Shown: positions 37,245 to 46,303 of the stretch, piece after piece | Layout of the letters: each line of letters begins with the position of its first letter | How positions within the stretch are numbered: position 1 is the first letter of the stretch | NCBI GenBank assembly: GCA_026708005.1 | Contig: JAPOVR010000076.1 | Location: 1 to 64,000 of the forward strand | Direction of reading: 5' to 3' | Length of the DNA stretch: 64,000 nt | DNA from: Actinomycetes bacterium | Lineage (GTDB): Bacteria > Actinomycetota > Thermoleophilia > Gaiellales > Gaiellaceae | Notes under the pieces: generated by a model | What the model was told of the DNA's origin: nothing | Databases searched by the model: none | The model's input: only the letters and a program-made list of their open reading frames with translations | Position numbers and translations under genes: made by a program

Positions 37245-38917
37245 GCCTGCCGGACGATGCGGACCCGCGGGCAAGCCGGGAGGCCCGGGCCGGCCGCTTC
37301 AGTGGCCCGAGCCTGATTCCCACCCTGAACGAGATCCAGGCGCGGCGGGGCTGGCTGCCACGGGAGGAGCTTGTCAGCCTCGCCCGCGAGACGCGACGTC
37401 CACTCTACGAGCTGCAAGGACTCTGCTCGTTCTACCCTCACTTCCGCACGAGCGGACCGCCCGACCTCGTCGAGATCGCCGTCTGCCGGGATCTTGCGTG
37501 CTGGCTGCAACACGGCGAGCAGCACCTCGCCGAGGTGCGCGCCCGCTACTGCGAGGACCCTGACGTCTCGATTCGGCCGGTCTCGTGCCTCGGGCGGTGC
37601 GACAGAGCGCCAGCCGCCGCCGTCAACGAGTATCCGACGACCGTCGACGCGTTCGACGAGCTCGTCGAGAAGGCTCGAGCTGGCGATCTCGGCTCCGCAG
37701 CTGCGTTGAGGCCCGAGCGCCGCTGGCCAACCGACCCATATGCACCCGGCGAGGAGCGCTACCGGGTCCTGCGCGCTGCGCTGGCGGGCAAGCCACCCCC
37801 CGAGATGCTGGTCGAGGTGATCAAGGACTCGAAGCTACGCGGGATGGGCGGGGCCGGCTTCCCGACCGGACTGAAGTGGGAGCTCGTCCGCGGCGAGCCT
37901 CGGTCACCCAGATACGTGATCTGCAACGCCGACGAGTCGGAGCCTGGCACGTTCAAAGACCGCCAAATTCTCGCGGAGCTCCCGCACCTCGTCATCGAGG
38001 GCATGCTGCTCGGGATGCTCGTGGTGGGCGCCGAGCAGGGCTGGATCTTCATCCGGCACGAGTACGGTCCTGAAGAGCACATCGTGCGCGAGGAGCTCGA
38101 ACAGGTGGGAGCGCTCGGCCTCATCGGCAGCGACGTCCTCGGACACGGCACCACGCTGAACGTCGAGGTGTTCGTCTCCCCGGGCGGCTACATCCTCGGC
38201 GAGGAGACAGCCTTGATCGAGTGCATGGAAGGTCACCGTGGCGAGCCGCGCAACAAGCCGCCGTTTCCGGGGTCACACGGCCTCTGGGGACAGCCGACGC
38301 TGATGAACTCTGTCGAGACGTTCGCCGACATCCCGATCATCGTCGACCAAGGCGCCGAGGCGTGGCGCAGCCGGGGTGTTGGCGATGCCGACGGGCTGAA
38401 GTACCTCTCGGTGTCGGGCCATGTTGAGTCGCCCGGCGTCTACTGCGTTCCGCTCGGAACGCCCACCGGCGAGCTGCTCGAGCAGGCGGGCGGTGTCAGC
38501 GGCGGCAGAGAGCTCGCAGCGGTGCAGCCAGGCGGAGCCTCGTCGAACTTCCTCGGGCCAGACAGCCTCGCAGTGCCGCTCGACTTCGGTGCACTCGCAG
38601 ACGCCGGCTCGATGCTCGGCTCTGGAGCGCTCGTGGTCATGGCTGACGGAACCGACCTGCTCGCCGCGGCAACGAACGTGCTGGGCTTCTTCAAGAACGA
38701 GAGCTGCGGCAAGTGCGTGCCCTGCAGAGCCGGGAGCCAGAAAGCGGAGACGATCCTCGTTGAGCTTCTGGCTGCAGGCGGCGGCCCCAGCAACGTTGAC
38801 GAGCGCATACCGCAACTGGAAGAGACCATGCGGCTAACCTCGATCTGCGGCCTCGGGCAGGTCGCGCTTGGCCCCGTTCTCAGCGTGCTGCGCCTCGCGG
38901 CAGACGGCCGGGCCTAG
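37241..38917 (+). CDS. fdhB: NAD-dependent formate dehydrogenase beta subunit (NuoE-NuoF fusion)
   Basis: Passes electrons from FdhA to NAD. 558 residues: the NuoE-like thioredoxin-fold part (residues 1-150, with C at CRDLAC and CLGRC binding [2Fe-2S]) is fused to NuoF (MGGAGFPTGLKW for FMN/NAD binding, GEETALIECMEG, and the [4Fe-4S] motif ESCGKCVPCRAG). The start is the GTG at 37241 overlapping the fdhA stop. Last gene of the mobA-AOR-fdhA-fdhB operon. It might also accept electrons from the AOR enzyme (inference). Confidence 0.93.
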   Translation: MSLPDDADPRASREARAGRFSGPSLIPTLNEIQARRGWLPREELVSLARETRRPLYELQGLCSFYPHFRTSGPPDLVEIAVCRDLACWLQHGEQHLAEVRARYCEDPDVSIRPVSCLGRCDRAPAAAVNEYPTTVDAFDELVEKARAGDLGSAAALRPERRWPTDPYAPGEERYRVLRAALAGKPPPEMLVEVIKDSKLRGMGGAGFPTGLKWELVRGEPRSPRYVICNADESEPGTFKDRQILAELPHLVIEGMLLGMLVVGAEQGWIFIRHEYGPEEHIVREELEQVGALGLIGSDVLGHGTTLNVEVFVSPGGYILGEETALIECMEGHRGEPRNKPPFPGSHGLWGQPTLMNSVETFADIPIIVDQGAEAWRSRGVGDADGLKYLSVSGHVESPGVYCVPLGTPTGELLEQAGGVSGGRELAAVQPGGASSNFLGPDSLAVPLDFGALADAGSMLGSGALVVMADGTDLLAAATNVLGFFKNESCGKCVPCRAGSQKAETILVELLAAGGGPSNVDERIPQLEETMRLTSICGLGQVALGPVLSVLRLAADGRA

Positions 38918-39360
38918 CCGTCGACGTAAGGCACGTCGTTCCACCCGGGTTCCGTGGGGCCTAGGAGGTCGCAGATAGCTTCGTGGGTGTGGGCTCTCGG
39001 ATGGGCGAACGGTCGCGGTAGCCCGAGGCCGCGCGGCCTGGTGCACGTAGCCGCAGCCGCGTCCTGCCGCGGGCACAGCAGCCCCTGTGGCGGCTCTCGA
39101 CAGTCGAGGGCGGTTGGTCGCACGTCCTTTCCACCCGGCGTGGTCCTCGCCGAAGGGCAACCCGCGAGGTCGGCCCCGCACGGGGTTGGCTCCGGACCCT
39201 GCGCACATGAGCTGGCCCGACCCTGCATCCACCCTGCACCTGCAGCTGAGCCGGGCGGGAGCGAGAGCAGCGTTGGCTCGCCCTCAGCGTCTGCGGCCCG
39301 GCTAGGTGGCACGCTTGGAAGAACTCGGCGTCAGCGCGGCCAGGCGGGCCGGCTGAGTAG
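38918..39360. other. Gene-free region after fdhB
   Basis: No convincing gene. On the minus strand a frame ending at 38917 reads AHTHEAICDLLGPTEPGWNDVPYVDG, protein-like in composition, but lacks a credible start and recognisable domain; it may be the 3' remnant of a lost gene. Confidence 0.35.
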
Positions 39361-39470
39361 CAATGGCGCAGGCCCGTGACAGAGTTGTGACAGCCCGTGC
39401 ACAAGCTGCGCGCATATCTCGGCTACCCTCCTCTGGGTGGTACGTGGGGGGCAGGCTGCCCTTCGCGGCG
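39361..39470 (+). repeat. Dispersed intergenic element, copy E
   Basis: CAATGGCGCAG, CGTGACAGAGTTGTGACAG, then a stem AGCTG/CGGCT with the G-U replacement, TACCCTCCTCTGGGTGG and a G-run, ending CTGCCCTTCGCGGCGG. It lies 350 bases upstream of moeA, same strand. Confidence 0.7.
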
Positions 39471-39815
39471 GCTTGCTCAAGCAGCCGCCCACACCACTCG
39501 TCAAGGAGTAGCGGGCAAGGAAAGCCGCCTCGCGTCCGCCGGCCGACTCGACCCACGATACACGACCCCCCATACGCCCGAGGACACCGATAGCCTCCAC
39601 GGCGTCCACCAGAGCAACCGGCCGGACAAGCCAGAGAGGCTCTTCCCCTCGAACGAGGCATGTGCGAGGGCAACAGGCGTGGCCTCGGCGTGGGTGAGGC
39701 GCACCGGCGATCGTCTTCCACATCGGCGACCGGCTTACCGCTTAGGAACGAGCTCGCTCCAGCACGGCTGAGCGTCGAAGGGCGCCTCTGCGGGGTGCAA
39801 CGTCCGCATGAGGCT

Positions 39816-39827
39816 TACACTGGCGAG
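39816..39827 (+). promoter_or_regulatory. Leaderless-type promoter -10 (TACACT, N6, GTG) of moeA
   Basis: TACACT at 39816-39821 precedes the GTG at 39828 by six bases, supporting that start for the first moeA gene. Confidence 0.5.
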
Positions 39828-41051
39828 GTGTCCGGCGAATTCTTTCGCGTCCGGCGGGTCTCAGAGGCGCTTCAGGCCTTCACGCCGACAAGACGCGCAG
39901 GGACCGAGGAGATCGAGCTTGGATCGGCGCTCGGCCGGGTGACGGCAGCCGATCTCCACGCCCGAGCCCCACTGCCGGGCTTTGCCAGGGCAACGGTCGA
40001 CGGCTACGCGCTCCGGGCCCGTGACACGTACGGAGCATCCGACAGTCTCCCCGCCTACATCACGGTCGTAGCCAGGGCGGCAGTCGACGCGCCCCCTGCC
40101 GCACGGCCCGAGTCAGGCCAGGCCGTTGCGGTTCCGACCGGCGGCGCCGTCCCGCCAGGCGCAGACGCGGTCGTCATGGTCGAGCACACGTCGGAGACGA
40201 CAGCCGGCACGATCGAGGTGACACGGCCGGCCGCGCCGGGAGACGGGTTGGTCGGCCCCGACGAGGACGTGCGGCACGGCCAGCGCCTGGTACAGGCGGG
40301 TCGTCGGCTACGAGCCCAGGACCTCGGCCTGCTGGCGGCCGCAGGCCTCACGCGGGTCGCCGTCCGCAGAAGACCGGTCGTCGGCATCGTCTCCACAGGC
40401 GATGAGCTGGTCCCGCCGGACACCCACTCGCTCCGGCCGGGGCAGGTCCGCGACGCCACCGCCTCGGCGGTCGCTGCGATCGCCATCGAGTCAGGCGCCG
40501 AGGCCGCCTATCTCGGGATCGCGCGCGACGAGCCAGCTGCACTGCGTGAAATCATGGCCAAGGGCCTAGAGCGCTCAGACCTCCTCGTCGTCTCGGCCGG
40601 CTCGTCGGTGGGTGCACGTGACATCACCGCCGAGGCGGTGGCCTCACTTGGCAAGCCAGGAATCTGGTGCCACGGTCTGGCGATCAAGCCAGGGAAGCCC
40701 ACGCTCTTGGCGGAGTGCGGAGACGTTCCGCTCATCGGCCTGCCAGGAAACCCGCTGTCGGCGCTCGTGGTGTTCAGACTCGTCGGCGCTCCCCTCATCG
40801 ACGCCGTCGCCGGGAGCACCCACTACGCGAGGCGGCCGATCCGCAGTGCCCACCTCTCGCGCGACGTTCCCTCCGCTGCTGGGCGCCTCGACATCGTCCA
40901 GGTCACGCTTACTGGGGACTCTGCTACTCCGCTCTTTGGCAAGTCGGCGCTCCTCTCGACGCTGGCACTCGCCGATGGCCAGATCGCGGTTCCCGAGGAA
41001 GCAAGCGGTCTCGTGGCCGGCACAGCAGTGGAGGTCGAGCTTCATGGCTAG
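39828..41051 (+). CDS. moeA: Molybdopterin molybdenumtransferase MoeA
   Basis: Inserts molybdate (or tungstate) into adenylylated molybdopterin. 407 residues with the canonical segments LPGFARATVDGYALRA, VPTGGAVPPGADAVVMVE, STGDELV, SAGSSVGARD and GLPGNPLSALVVF. The frame is open 170 bases upstream, but the leaderless promoter and homology both support the GTG at 39828. Overlaps the second moeA gene by eight bases. Supports the FDH and AOR enzymes encoded just upstream. Confidence 0.93.
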   Translation: MSGEFFRVRRVSEALQAFTPTRRAGTEEIELGSALGRVTAADLHARAPLPGFARATVDGYALRARDTYGASDSLPAYITVVARAAVDAPPAARPESGQAVAVPTGGAVPPGADAVVMVEHTSETTAGTIEVTRPAAPGDGLVGPDEDVRHGQRLVQAGRRLRAQDLGLLAAAGLTRVAVRRRPVVGIVSTGDELVPPDTHSLRPGQVRDATASAVAAIAIESGAEAAYLGIARDEPAALREIMAKGLERSDLLVVSAGSSVGARDITAEAVASLGKPGIWCHGLAIKPGKPTLLAECGDVPLIGLPGNPLSALVVFRLVGAPLIDAVAGSTHYARRPIRSAHLSRDVPSAAGRLDIVQVTLTGDSATPLFGKSALLSTLALADGQIAVPEEASGLVAGTAVEVELHG

Positions 41052-42969
41052 CTCGCAGCGCGCCGGCACGTACTTTCGTGCCAACGTCTCGCTCGAGGAG
41101 GCCCTCGAGCGCTGGCAAGCCGATCGGAAGGCGGCAGGCTGCGACATCCGCGTCGACGCAGAGACCGTCCCCCTCGACCAGGCGGCCGGACGCGTCAGCA
41201 CGGAGGCAATCTGGGCAAGCCGCTCGTCGCCCGCGGCCGATGTCGTGGCGATGGACGGAATCGCCGTGCGCTCCTCGCAGACGGTCGGCGCGACAGAGAC
41301 CAGGCCGAAACTTCTCCTGCAAGACGACCACGTCACCGTCGATACGGGCGAGCCACTGCCAGACGGATTCGACGCGGTCGTGATGCGCGAGCACGTGCAC
41401 TTCGAGGGGACCACCGCTGAGCTGCGCGCTGCCGCCGCCCCGTACCAGCACGTAAGATCGCTCGGTGAGGACGTGACGCAGACCGAGCTGCTTCTGCCCC
41501 CGTGCCAGCGGTTGAGCCCGGTCGACGTGGCCGCGATTGCCGCCGCGGGAGCACAGGTGGTCAGCGTTCGCAGGCGCCCACGCATCGCGATCGTGCCGAC
41601 GGGAGATGAGGTACGGCCGGTGGGATCCGAGCTACAAGCAGGGGAGGTCCTCGACACCAACTCGCTGATGCTGGCAGGCCAGGCAGAGCAGGCAGGCTCG
41701 GCACCGTCGGTGCTCCCGATCCAGCCGGATGATCCCAGCGAGCTCGAGCAGACACTGCGCCAGGCCTGCGTGGAAGCCGACTTGGTCGCCATCATCGCGG
41801 GGTCGTCAGCCGGTCGGGACGACTACACCGCCACCGTCATCGAGCGCGCGGGGCTGCTATCGGTGCACGGGATCGCTGTCAAGCCCGGCCACCCCGTCGT
41901 GCTCGGCGTCGTCGAGAGAACACCCGTGATCGGAATCCCCGGCTACCCGGTCTCGGCGGCCCTGACCTTTGAGCTTGTCGTTGCGCCGCTGCTCGCCGAG
42001 CTCGAGGGCACCGCCGCCCCGGGGAGACCGCGAGCGACCGCTCGTCTCGCCCGGAAGCTCCCATCCACCATGGGCATGGATGACTGGGTTCGCATCCGGC
42101 TTGGCCACGTGAGGGGCGAGCTCGTCGCCACCCCGCTGGCGCGCGGCGCCGGAGTGCTGACATCGCTCGTCCGCGCCGACGGCCTGCTGTGCGTTCCCGA
42201 GTCGGTCGAGGGGTGCGAGGCCGGCGCCGAGGTCACCGTCGAGCTGCTGCGACCACTCAGCGACATCGAGCGGACGGTGATCTGCACGGGCTCCCACGAC
42301 CTCGTGCTCGATGTGGTCGCCTCGACGCTGGGTACGCGCGATCCGGGCTGGACGCTGGCGACAACGAACGTCGGGTCGCTCGGCGGCCTCGTGGCTCTGC
42401 GTGACGGCCTGTGTCACCTCGCCGGCTCGCACCTGCTCGAGCCGTCGAGTGGCCGGTACACGATCCCGTTCGTCGAGGACATCCTCTCGGGCCGAAGGGT
42501 CGCGATCGTGCGGCTCGTCGGCCGCGAGCAGGGGCTGATCGTGGCGCCCGGCAACCCGCTCGGTCTCTCGGGAATCGAAGACCTCACCCGTCCGAGCCTC
42601 CGTTACGTGAACCGGCAGCGTGGAGCGGGCACGCGCGCCCTCCTCGATTACGAGCTGGCCCGGCGCTCGATGGAGACGGCCGCCGTGCGCGGCTACGAGC
42701 GAGAGGAGTTCACCCACCTGGCCGTCGCGGCAGCCGTAGCGAACGACCGCGCTGACTGCGGACTCGGCATTCGCGCAGCCGCACGCGCCTTCGAGCTCGA
42801 CTTCCTGCCGGTCGCGACCGAGCCGTACGACCTCGTCATGTTCGAGGAAACCCTCGACGATCCGCTCGTCGCGCGACTCCTCGGTCTGCTCGACGATGCC
42901 AGCTTCCGCGCGGAGGTCGAGGGTCTGGGCGGCTATGACACAGCCGAGATGGGCATGCGGGTCCGCTGA
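41044..42969 (+). CDS. MoeA-like protein fused to a periplasmic-binding-protein-like domain
   Basis: 641 residues. Residues 1-410 are a second MoeA (VVAMDGIAV, LPDGFDAVVMREH, PTGDEVRPVG, GSSAGRDDYTA, GIPGYPVSAAL). Residues about 425-641 are a PBP-like domain (PF12727 type): TVICTGSHDLVLDVVASTLG, REQGLIVAPGNPLGLSGIEDL, RQRGAGTRALLDYEL. The fusion is known from archaea and some bacteria; it may sense or hold molybdate/tungstate or a pterin, and a division of labour between Mo and W for the two MoeA proteins is plausible but unproven. Starts within the end of moeA. Confidence 0.9.
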   Translation: MASSQRAGTYFRANVSLEEALERWQADRKAAGCDIRVDAETVPLDQAAGRVSTEAIWASRSSPAADVVAMDGIAVRSSQTVGATETRPKLLLQDDHVTVDTGEPLPDGFDAVVMREHVHFEGTTAELRAAAAPYQHVRSLGEDVTQTELLLPPCQRLSPVDVAAIAAAGAQVVSVRRRPRIAIVPTGDEVRPVGSELQAGEVLDTNSLMLAGQAEQAGSAPSVLPIQPDDPSELEQTLRQACVEADLVAIIAGSSAGRDDYTATVIERAGLLSVHGIAVKPGHPVVLGVVERTPVIGIPGYPVSAALTFELVVAPLLAELEGTAAPGRPRATARLARKLPSTMGMDDWVRIRLGHVRGELVATPLARGAGVLTSLVRADGLLCVPESVEGCEAGAEVTVELLRPLSDIERTVICTGSHDLVLDVVASTLGTRDPGWTLATTNVGSLGGLVALRDGLCHLAGSHLLEPSSGRYTIPFVEDILSGRRVAIVRLVGREQGLIVAPGNPLGLSGIEDLTRPSLRYVNRQRGAGTRALLDYELARRSMETAAVRGYEREEFTHLAVAAAVANDRADCGLGIRAAARAFELDFLPVATEPYDLVMFEETLDDPLVARLLGLLDDASFRAEVEGLGGYDTAEMGMRVR

Positions 42970-43472
42970 GGTACCCTGCGCGCCTCTCCTGACAGCTCCG
43001 GCGCACAGCCGTTGCACCTCGGCGCTGACGCAACCCAAGACCGGCGCTAGACTCAAGAGTGGGTGGTGGCTCGGAGTGGCCCCAGATCAGGCCGAGGGAC
43101 ATGGCTTGAACGGCCACTGTGTGAGCCCGCGGCGCGCGTCCCGCGGAACCCTCGGCGGAGCCGCTCCCGCGCGCCGTCCTAGCCCGCATGCAGGGGCTTC
43201 TCGACCGCCCGTCGCAGGTCCCCCCGCCTGCCCGCAGAGTCCCCCCTCCCCCCAGTGCGCGCATGCCCGTCGAGGCACGGCCGAGCCAGCTCGGAAGCGG
43301 CTAAGCCATGGGCCCAGCGGATGCATCAGCGCCGCCCCCGAGACCGCAACCATGCCCTTCTGCCCCATGCACGCGCCCGTCCTCGCATCCTCTGCACTTC
43401 CGCCACTGCAGGCGGACGCTCGCTACGACAAGATTGCGGAGACTCCTGTCAACCCAACGCCCGAGGTGACCA
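42970..43472. other. Gene-free region
   Basis: About 500 bases between the second moeA and the SDR gene. No coding frame, tRNA or clear hairpin was recognised; the SDR promoter should lie in its right half. Confidence 0.45.
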
Positions 43473-44390
43473 ATGGGATCGCTTCAAGGAAAAGTTGCGC
43501 TGATCACGGGCGGCGCGCGCGGCCAGGGGCGCGCAATTGCAGCACGCCTGGCCCGCGACGGAGCCGACATCGTCATCGCCGACATCTCGCGTGACATCCC
43601 AGACCTGGAGTACTCACTCGCATCCGACGCCGACGCGCTCGAGACGACGCGCCTCGTCGAGAGCGCAGGCCAACGGTGCCTCAGCGTGAGGACCGACGTG
43701 CGGGATCAGGCTGCGCTCGACCGGGCCGTGGCCGAAGGGATCGAGGCCTTTGGCAGTATCGACGTACTCGTCTCCAACGCCGGCATCGTCGACTACAAGC
43801 CGCTCTGGGAGATTACGGAGGAGGACTGGAGCACGATGCTCGACGTCAACCTCACCGGCGGGTGGCGCGCGCTCAAGGCCGTCGCCGGGAACTTTCGGGA
43901 GCGCCTGAGCGGCGCGATCGTCTTCAACTCGTCGATCAACGGCGTTGAGGCCGGCTGGAACTACGCGCACTACGTCTCGGCAAAGCACGGTCTGCTCGGG
44001 CTCATGAAGGCCGCGGCCCTCGAGCTAGCGCCCTACGGTGTTCGCTCGAACGCCGTCCTGCCGACCGTGATGGACGCGCCGAACAACCTCCATGCCGCGA
44101 GCTTCGATCGGGTAGCCGGCAAGCGGGGGGCAACGCGCGAGGAGTGGTTTGAGGCCACGCGCTCCTGGCATGCCCTCCGAGGCCGTGGGGCCCTGCCGAC
44201 AACCGCAGTCGCGGATGCCGTGGCGTGGCTCGCCTCCGACAACGCCCATCACATCACGGGCGTGGCGATCCCGGTGGACGCCGGTCACACGATCCTGCCC
44301 GGCGTGAACCCTGTCCCGATCGGCGGCGAGGGACCTGAGCATGAGACCCTCGACCCATGGCCGGCTTGCCTACCCGGCGAGATCGCATGA
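43473..44390 (+). CDS. Short-chain dehydrogenase, mycofactocin-coupled type
   Basis: NAD(P)-type oxidoreductase of 305 residues. Rossmann motif TGGARGQGRA (residues 12-21), NAG at about 105, catalytic Ser (FNSSINGVEAG) and Y-x3-K (YVSAKHG). The insert SRDIPDLEYSLASDADALETTRLVESAGQRC after strand two and the C-terminal LASDNAHHITGVAIPVDAGHTILPG are typical of SDRs whose nicotinamide is tightly held and reoxidised via mycofactocin (TIGR03971 type). Substrate unknown. GAGGTGACC lies before the ATG; the stop overlaps the next gene (ATGA). Confidence 0.85.
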   Translation: MGSLQGKVALITGGARGQGRAIAARLARDGADIVIADISRDIPDLEYSLASDADALETTRLVESAGQRCLSVRTDVRDQAALDRAVAEGIEAFGSIDVLVSNAGIVDYKPLWEITEEDWSTMLDVNLTGGWRALKAVAGNFRERLSGAIVFNSSINGVEAGWNYAHYVSAKHGLLGLMKAAALELAPYGVRSNAVLPTVMDAPNNLHAASFDRVAGKRGATREEWFEATRSWHALRGRGALPTTAVADAVAWLASDNAHHITGVAIPVDAGHTILPGVNPVPIGGEGPEHETLDPWPACLPGEIA

Positions 44391-45757
44391 GCCTCACCCG
44401 GGCGCTCGCGACGTTCGCGTCCGAGACGAGCTTCGATGATCTGCCCGACGATGCCGTCGAGGTCGCGAAGCTGGCGACGCTGAACATCGTCGGCTGCTGT
44501 CTCGGCGGCTATCAGACCCGGATTGGGCGACTCCACGTCGAGATCGCGAAGGACTACGGAGCGGGCCTTCCACAGGCGACGATCCTCGGGGACGGCGCGA
44601 AGGTGTCGCTGCCCTTCGCCGCGTACGCCAACGGGAATCTCGGCTTCGCCCTCGACTACGAGGACATGGTGTTTGCGGTCGTGCATCCTGGCTTCGCCAC
44701 CGTCGCTGCCGGGCTGGGAGTCGGCGAGCATGACGGCCTGTCGGGCCGCCAGCTCCTCACGGCAATCGTGATCGGCTATGAGGTCTCGACCCGGATTGCG
44801 CTGTCGATGCAGCCGTCGCCCGCACGTGCGCGCCGGGTCTGGGGGCAGCAGTTCCACCCGTTCGCCTCAGCCGCGGCCGCTGGGCGTCTCTTCGAGTTGA
44901 CGTCCGAGGGGATGAACGTCGCGTTCGGGATCGCGGCGACGTACGCAACTGTCCCATCGGTCTACAAGTACTTCGGTCCAGTTCGCGACACGCGTCCGAT
45001 CCGAGAGGCAAAGCAGGGTTGGGGTTGGGTCTGCATGGCTGGGCTCATGGCCGCTGACTCCGCACGACGCGGCTTCAGAGGAGGCCTCGATGCCCTGGAC
45101 GGTGATTTCGGCTTCTGGAGCATGGCCTCGTCCGACCGGTTCGAGCCCGCGCGTGCACTCGCTGGCCTCGGTGACGACTGGCTGATCCGCGAGATCGAGT
45201 ACAAGATTCACCCATCGATTGGCATCAACCACCCGGCCTACTGGGCGACGAGACAGCTGGTGGAGGAGCATGACGTCCGCCCCAATCTGGTCGACACGCT
45301 CACCGTCACGACGCCCTGGGGTAACCTGCTCGACGACCGCGCCCCGGCCGGCCCGGTCGACGCGCAGTTCTCGCTGCCCTTCACCGTCGCCTCAACTGTT
45401 CTGCGCCGTCCGCTCTCGCCGGCGCTCTACACCGATGCAGCCAGAGATGACTGTGCGCTCCAAGCCCTGCTCGGTCGAACGCGGGTGATCCACGACGCCG
45501 AGGCAGACCGTGCGTTCTACGACGAGCAACGCATCATCCAGACCGTGGTGATCGCACTCAGAGACGGCCGCTCGCTCGAGAGGTCGATCGAGTTCCCACG
45601 AGACCGACCGCCGTATGGACGTGCTGAGCTCGAAGCGAAGTTCCATGTGCTCGCAGAAGGGGTCATCGATGAGACGAGGCGAGCCGACATCATCGACGCG
45701 ATCGGCTCGCTCGAGACCCTCAGCGATCTCGGCGAACTTGCCGCCCAGCTGCACTGA
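44387..45757 (+). CDS. MmgE/PrpD family protein
   Basis: 456-residue member of the 2-methylcitrate dehydratase-like superfamily, which also includes cis-aconitate decarboxylase and iminodisuccinate epimerase. Characteristic segments: GNLGFALDYEDMVFAVVHPG near residue 85, LLTAIVIGYEVSTRIAL, and a C-terminal VASTVLRRPLSPALYTD. The ATG at 44387 overlaps the SDR stop, so the two form an operon. Without other propionate genes a methylcitrate role is unproven; an unknown catabolic dehydratase or isomerase is as likely. Confidence 0.82.
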   Translation: MSLTRALATFASETSFDDLPDDAVEVAKLATLNIVGCCLGGYQTRIGRLHVEIAKDYGAGLPQATILGDGAKVSLPFAAYANGNLGFALDYEDMVFAVVHPGFATVAAGLGVGEHDGLSGRQLLTAIVIGYEVSTRIALSMQPSPARARRVWGQQFHPFASAAAAGRLFELTSEGMNVAFGIAATYATVPSVYKYFGPVRDTRPIREAKQGWGWVCMAGLMAADSARRGFRGGLDALDGDFGFWSMASSDRFEPARALAGLGDDWLIREIEYKIHPSIGINHPAYWATRQLVEEHDVRPNLVDTLTVTTPWGNLLDDRAPAGPVDAQFSLPFTVASTVLRRPLSPALYTDAARDDCALQALLGRTRVIHDAEADRAFYDEQRIIQTVVIALRDGRSLERSIEFPRDRPPYGRAELEAKFHVLAEGVIDETRRADIIDAIGSLETLSDLGELAAQLH

Positions 45758-45906
45758 CCGGCCGACAGACACTCATGCCGACCAGCTTGCCGGCGCAGAT
45801 GCACCGCGCACCAACCTGCGCGGGTTGCGCGCTGCGCTCACGAGCTGACAGGGCATGACAGCCGCTGTGGCACGGCGGCTGGTGGTCGGGCAGGCGGCGG
45901 CGCCGA

Positions 45907-46016
45907 GCCAACGCAAGGGGCAGCCAGCCCCCCACCCACGGGGGAGGGTAGCCCAGAAAGGCGCACGGCTTCGATGCAATATGTCACGAAAGCGTCATGA
46001 GACTGCGGCAATTCTG
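45907..46016 (-). repeat. Dispersed intergenic element, copy F (inverted)
   Basis: The only copy on the minus strand. Read on that strand: GCAGAATTGCCGCAG, CATGACGCTTTCGTGACA, CGAAGCCGTGCGCCTTTCT, GGGCTACCCTCCCCC, GTGGGTGGGGGG, CTGCCCCTTGCG. The small stem has one G-G mismatch. It points into the 3' end of the MmgE/PrpD gene. Confidence 0.75.
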
Positions 46017-46197
46017 CGAGCCTGGGCTCCCGGTCGGGTTACCGAAACAGATGGAGCGCTCGTCGCTGTTCCCAAGCGCTGTCCTCGACCAGGGCCGTGT
46101 CCGCGATACCGTGCAGTCTCATCCGAGCCCTCCTTCGAGCCAAGGTCTTTGCACAGACCCACAGCCTCGAAGAAAGGCCCGGCGTATCCCCCCAACC

Positions 46198-46241
46198 GTT
46201 CACAACGTCCGTAGGTTGTTCACAACGTCCGTAGGTCCTAC
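46198..46241 (+). promoter_or_regulatory. Tandem 20-bp operator-like repeat upstream of the amidohydrolase
   Basis: GTTCACAACGTCCGTAGGT occurs at 46198-46216 and again at 46218-46236, period 20 bases (about two helical turns). The second copy runs into GTAGGTCCTAC (46231-46241), an inverted repeat. It ends 62 bases before the amidohydrolase ATG. Probably binding sites for a cooperatively bound regulator. Confidence 0.5.
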
Positions 46242-46303
46242 ACCCAGCTGCCACGGAGACCCGGATGAGCAACATGCGTAGGACTTCCAGCAGGAGGCAC
46301 TCG

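Noticed and set aside
38914-39312. A 132-codon minus-strand gene after fdhB
   Set aside because: Only the last 30 residues look protein-like; there is no ribosome binding site, start or family match, and the dispersed repeat lies next to it.
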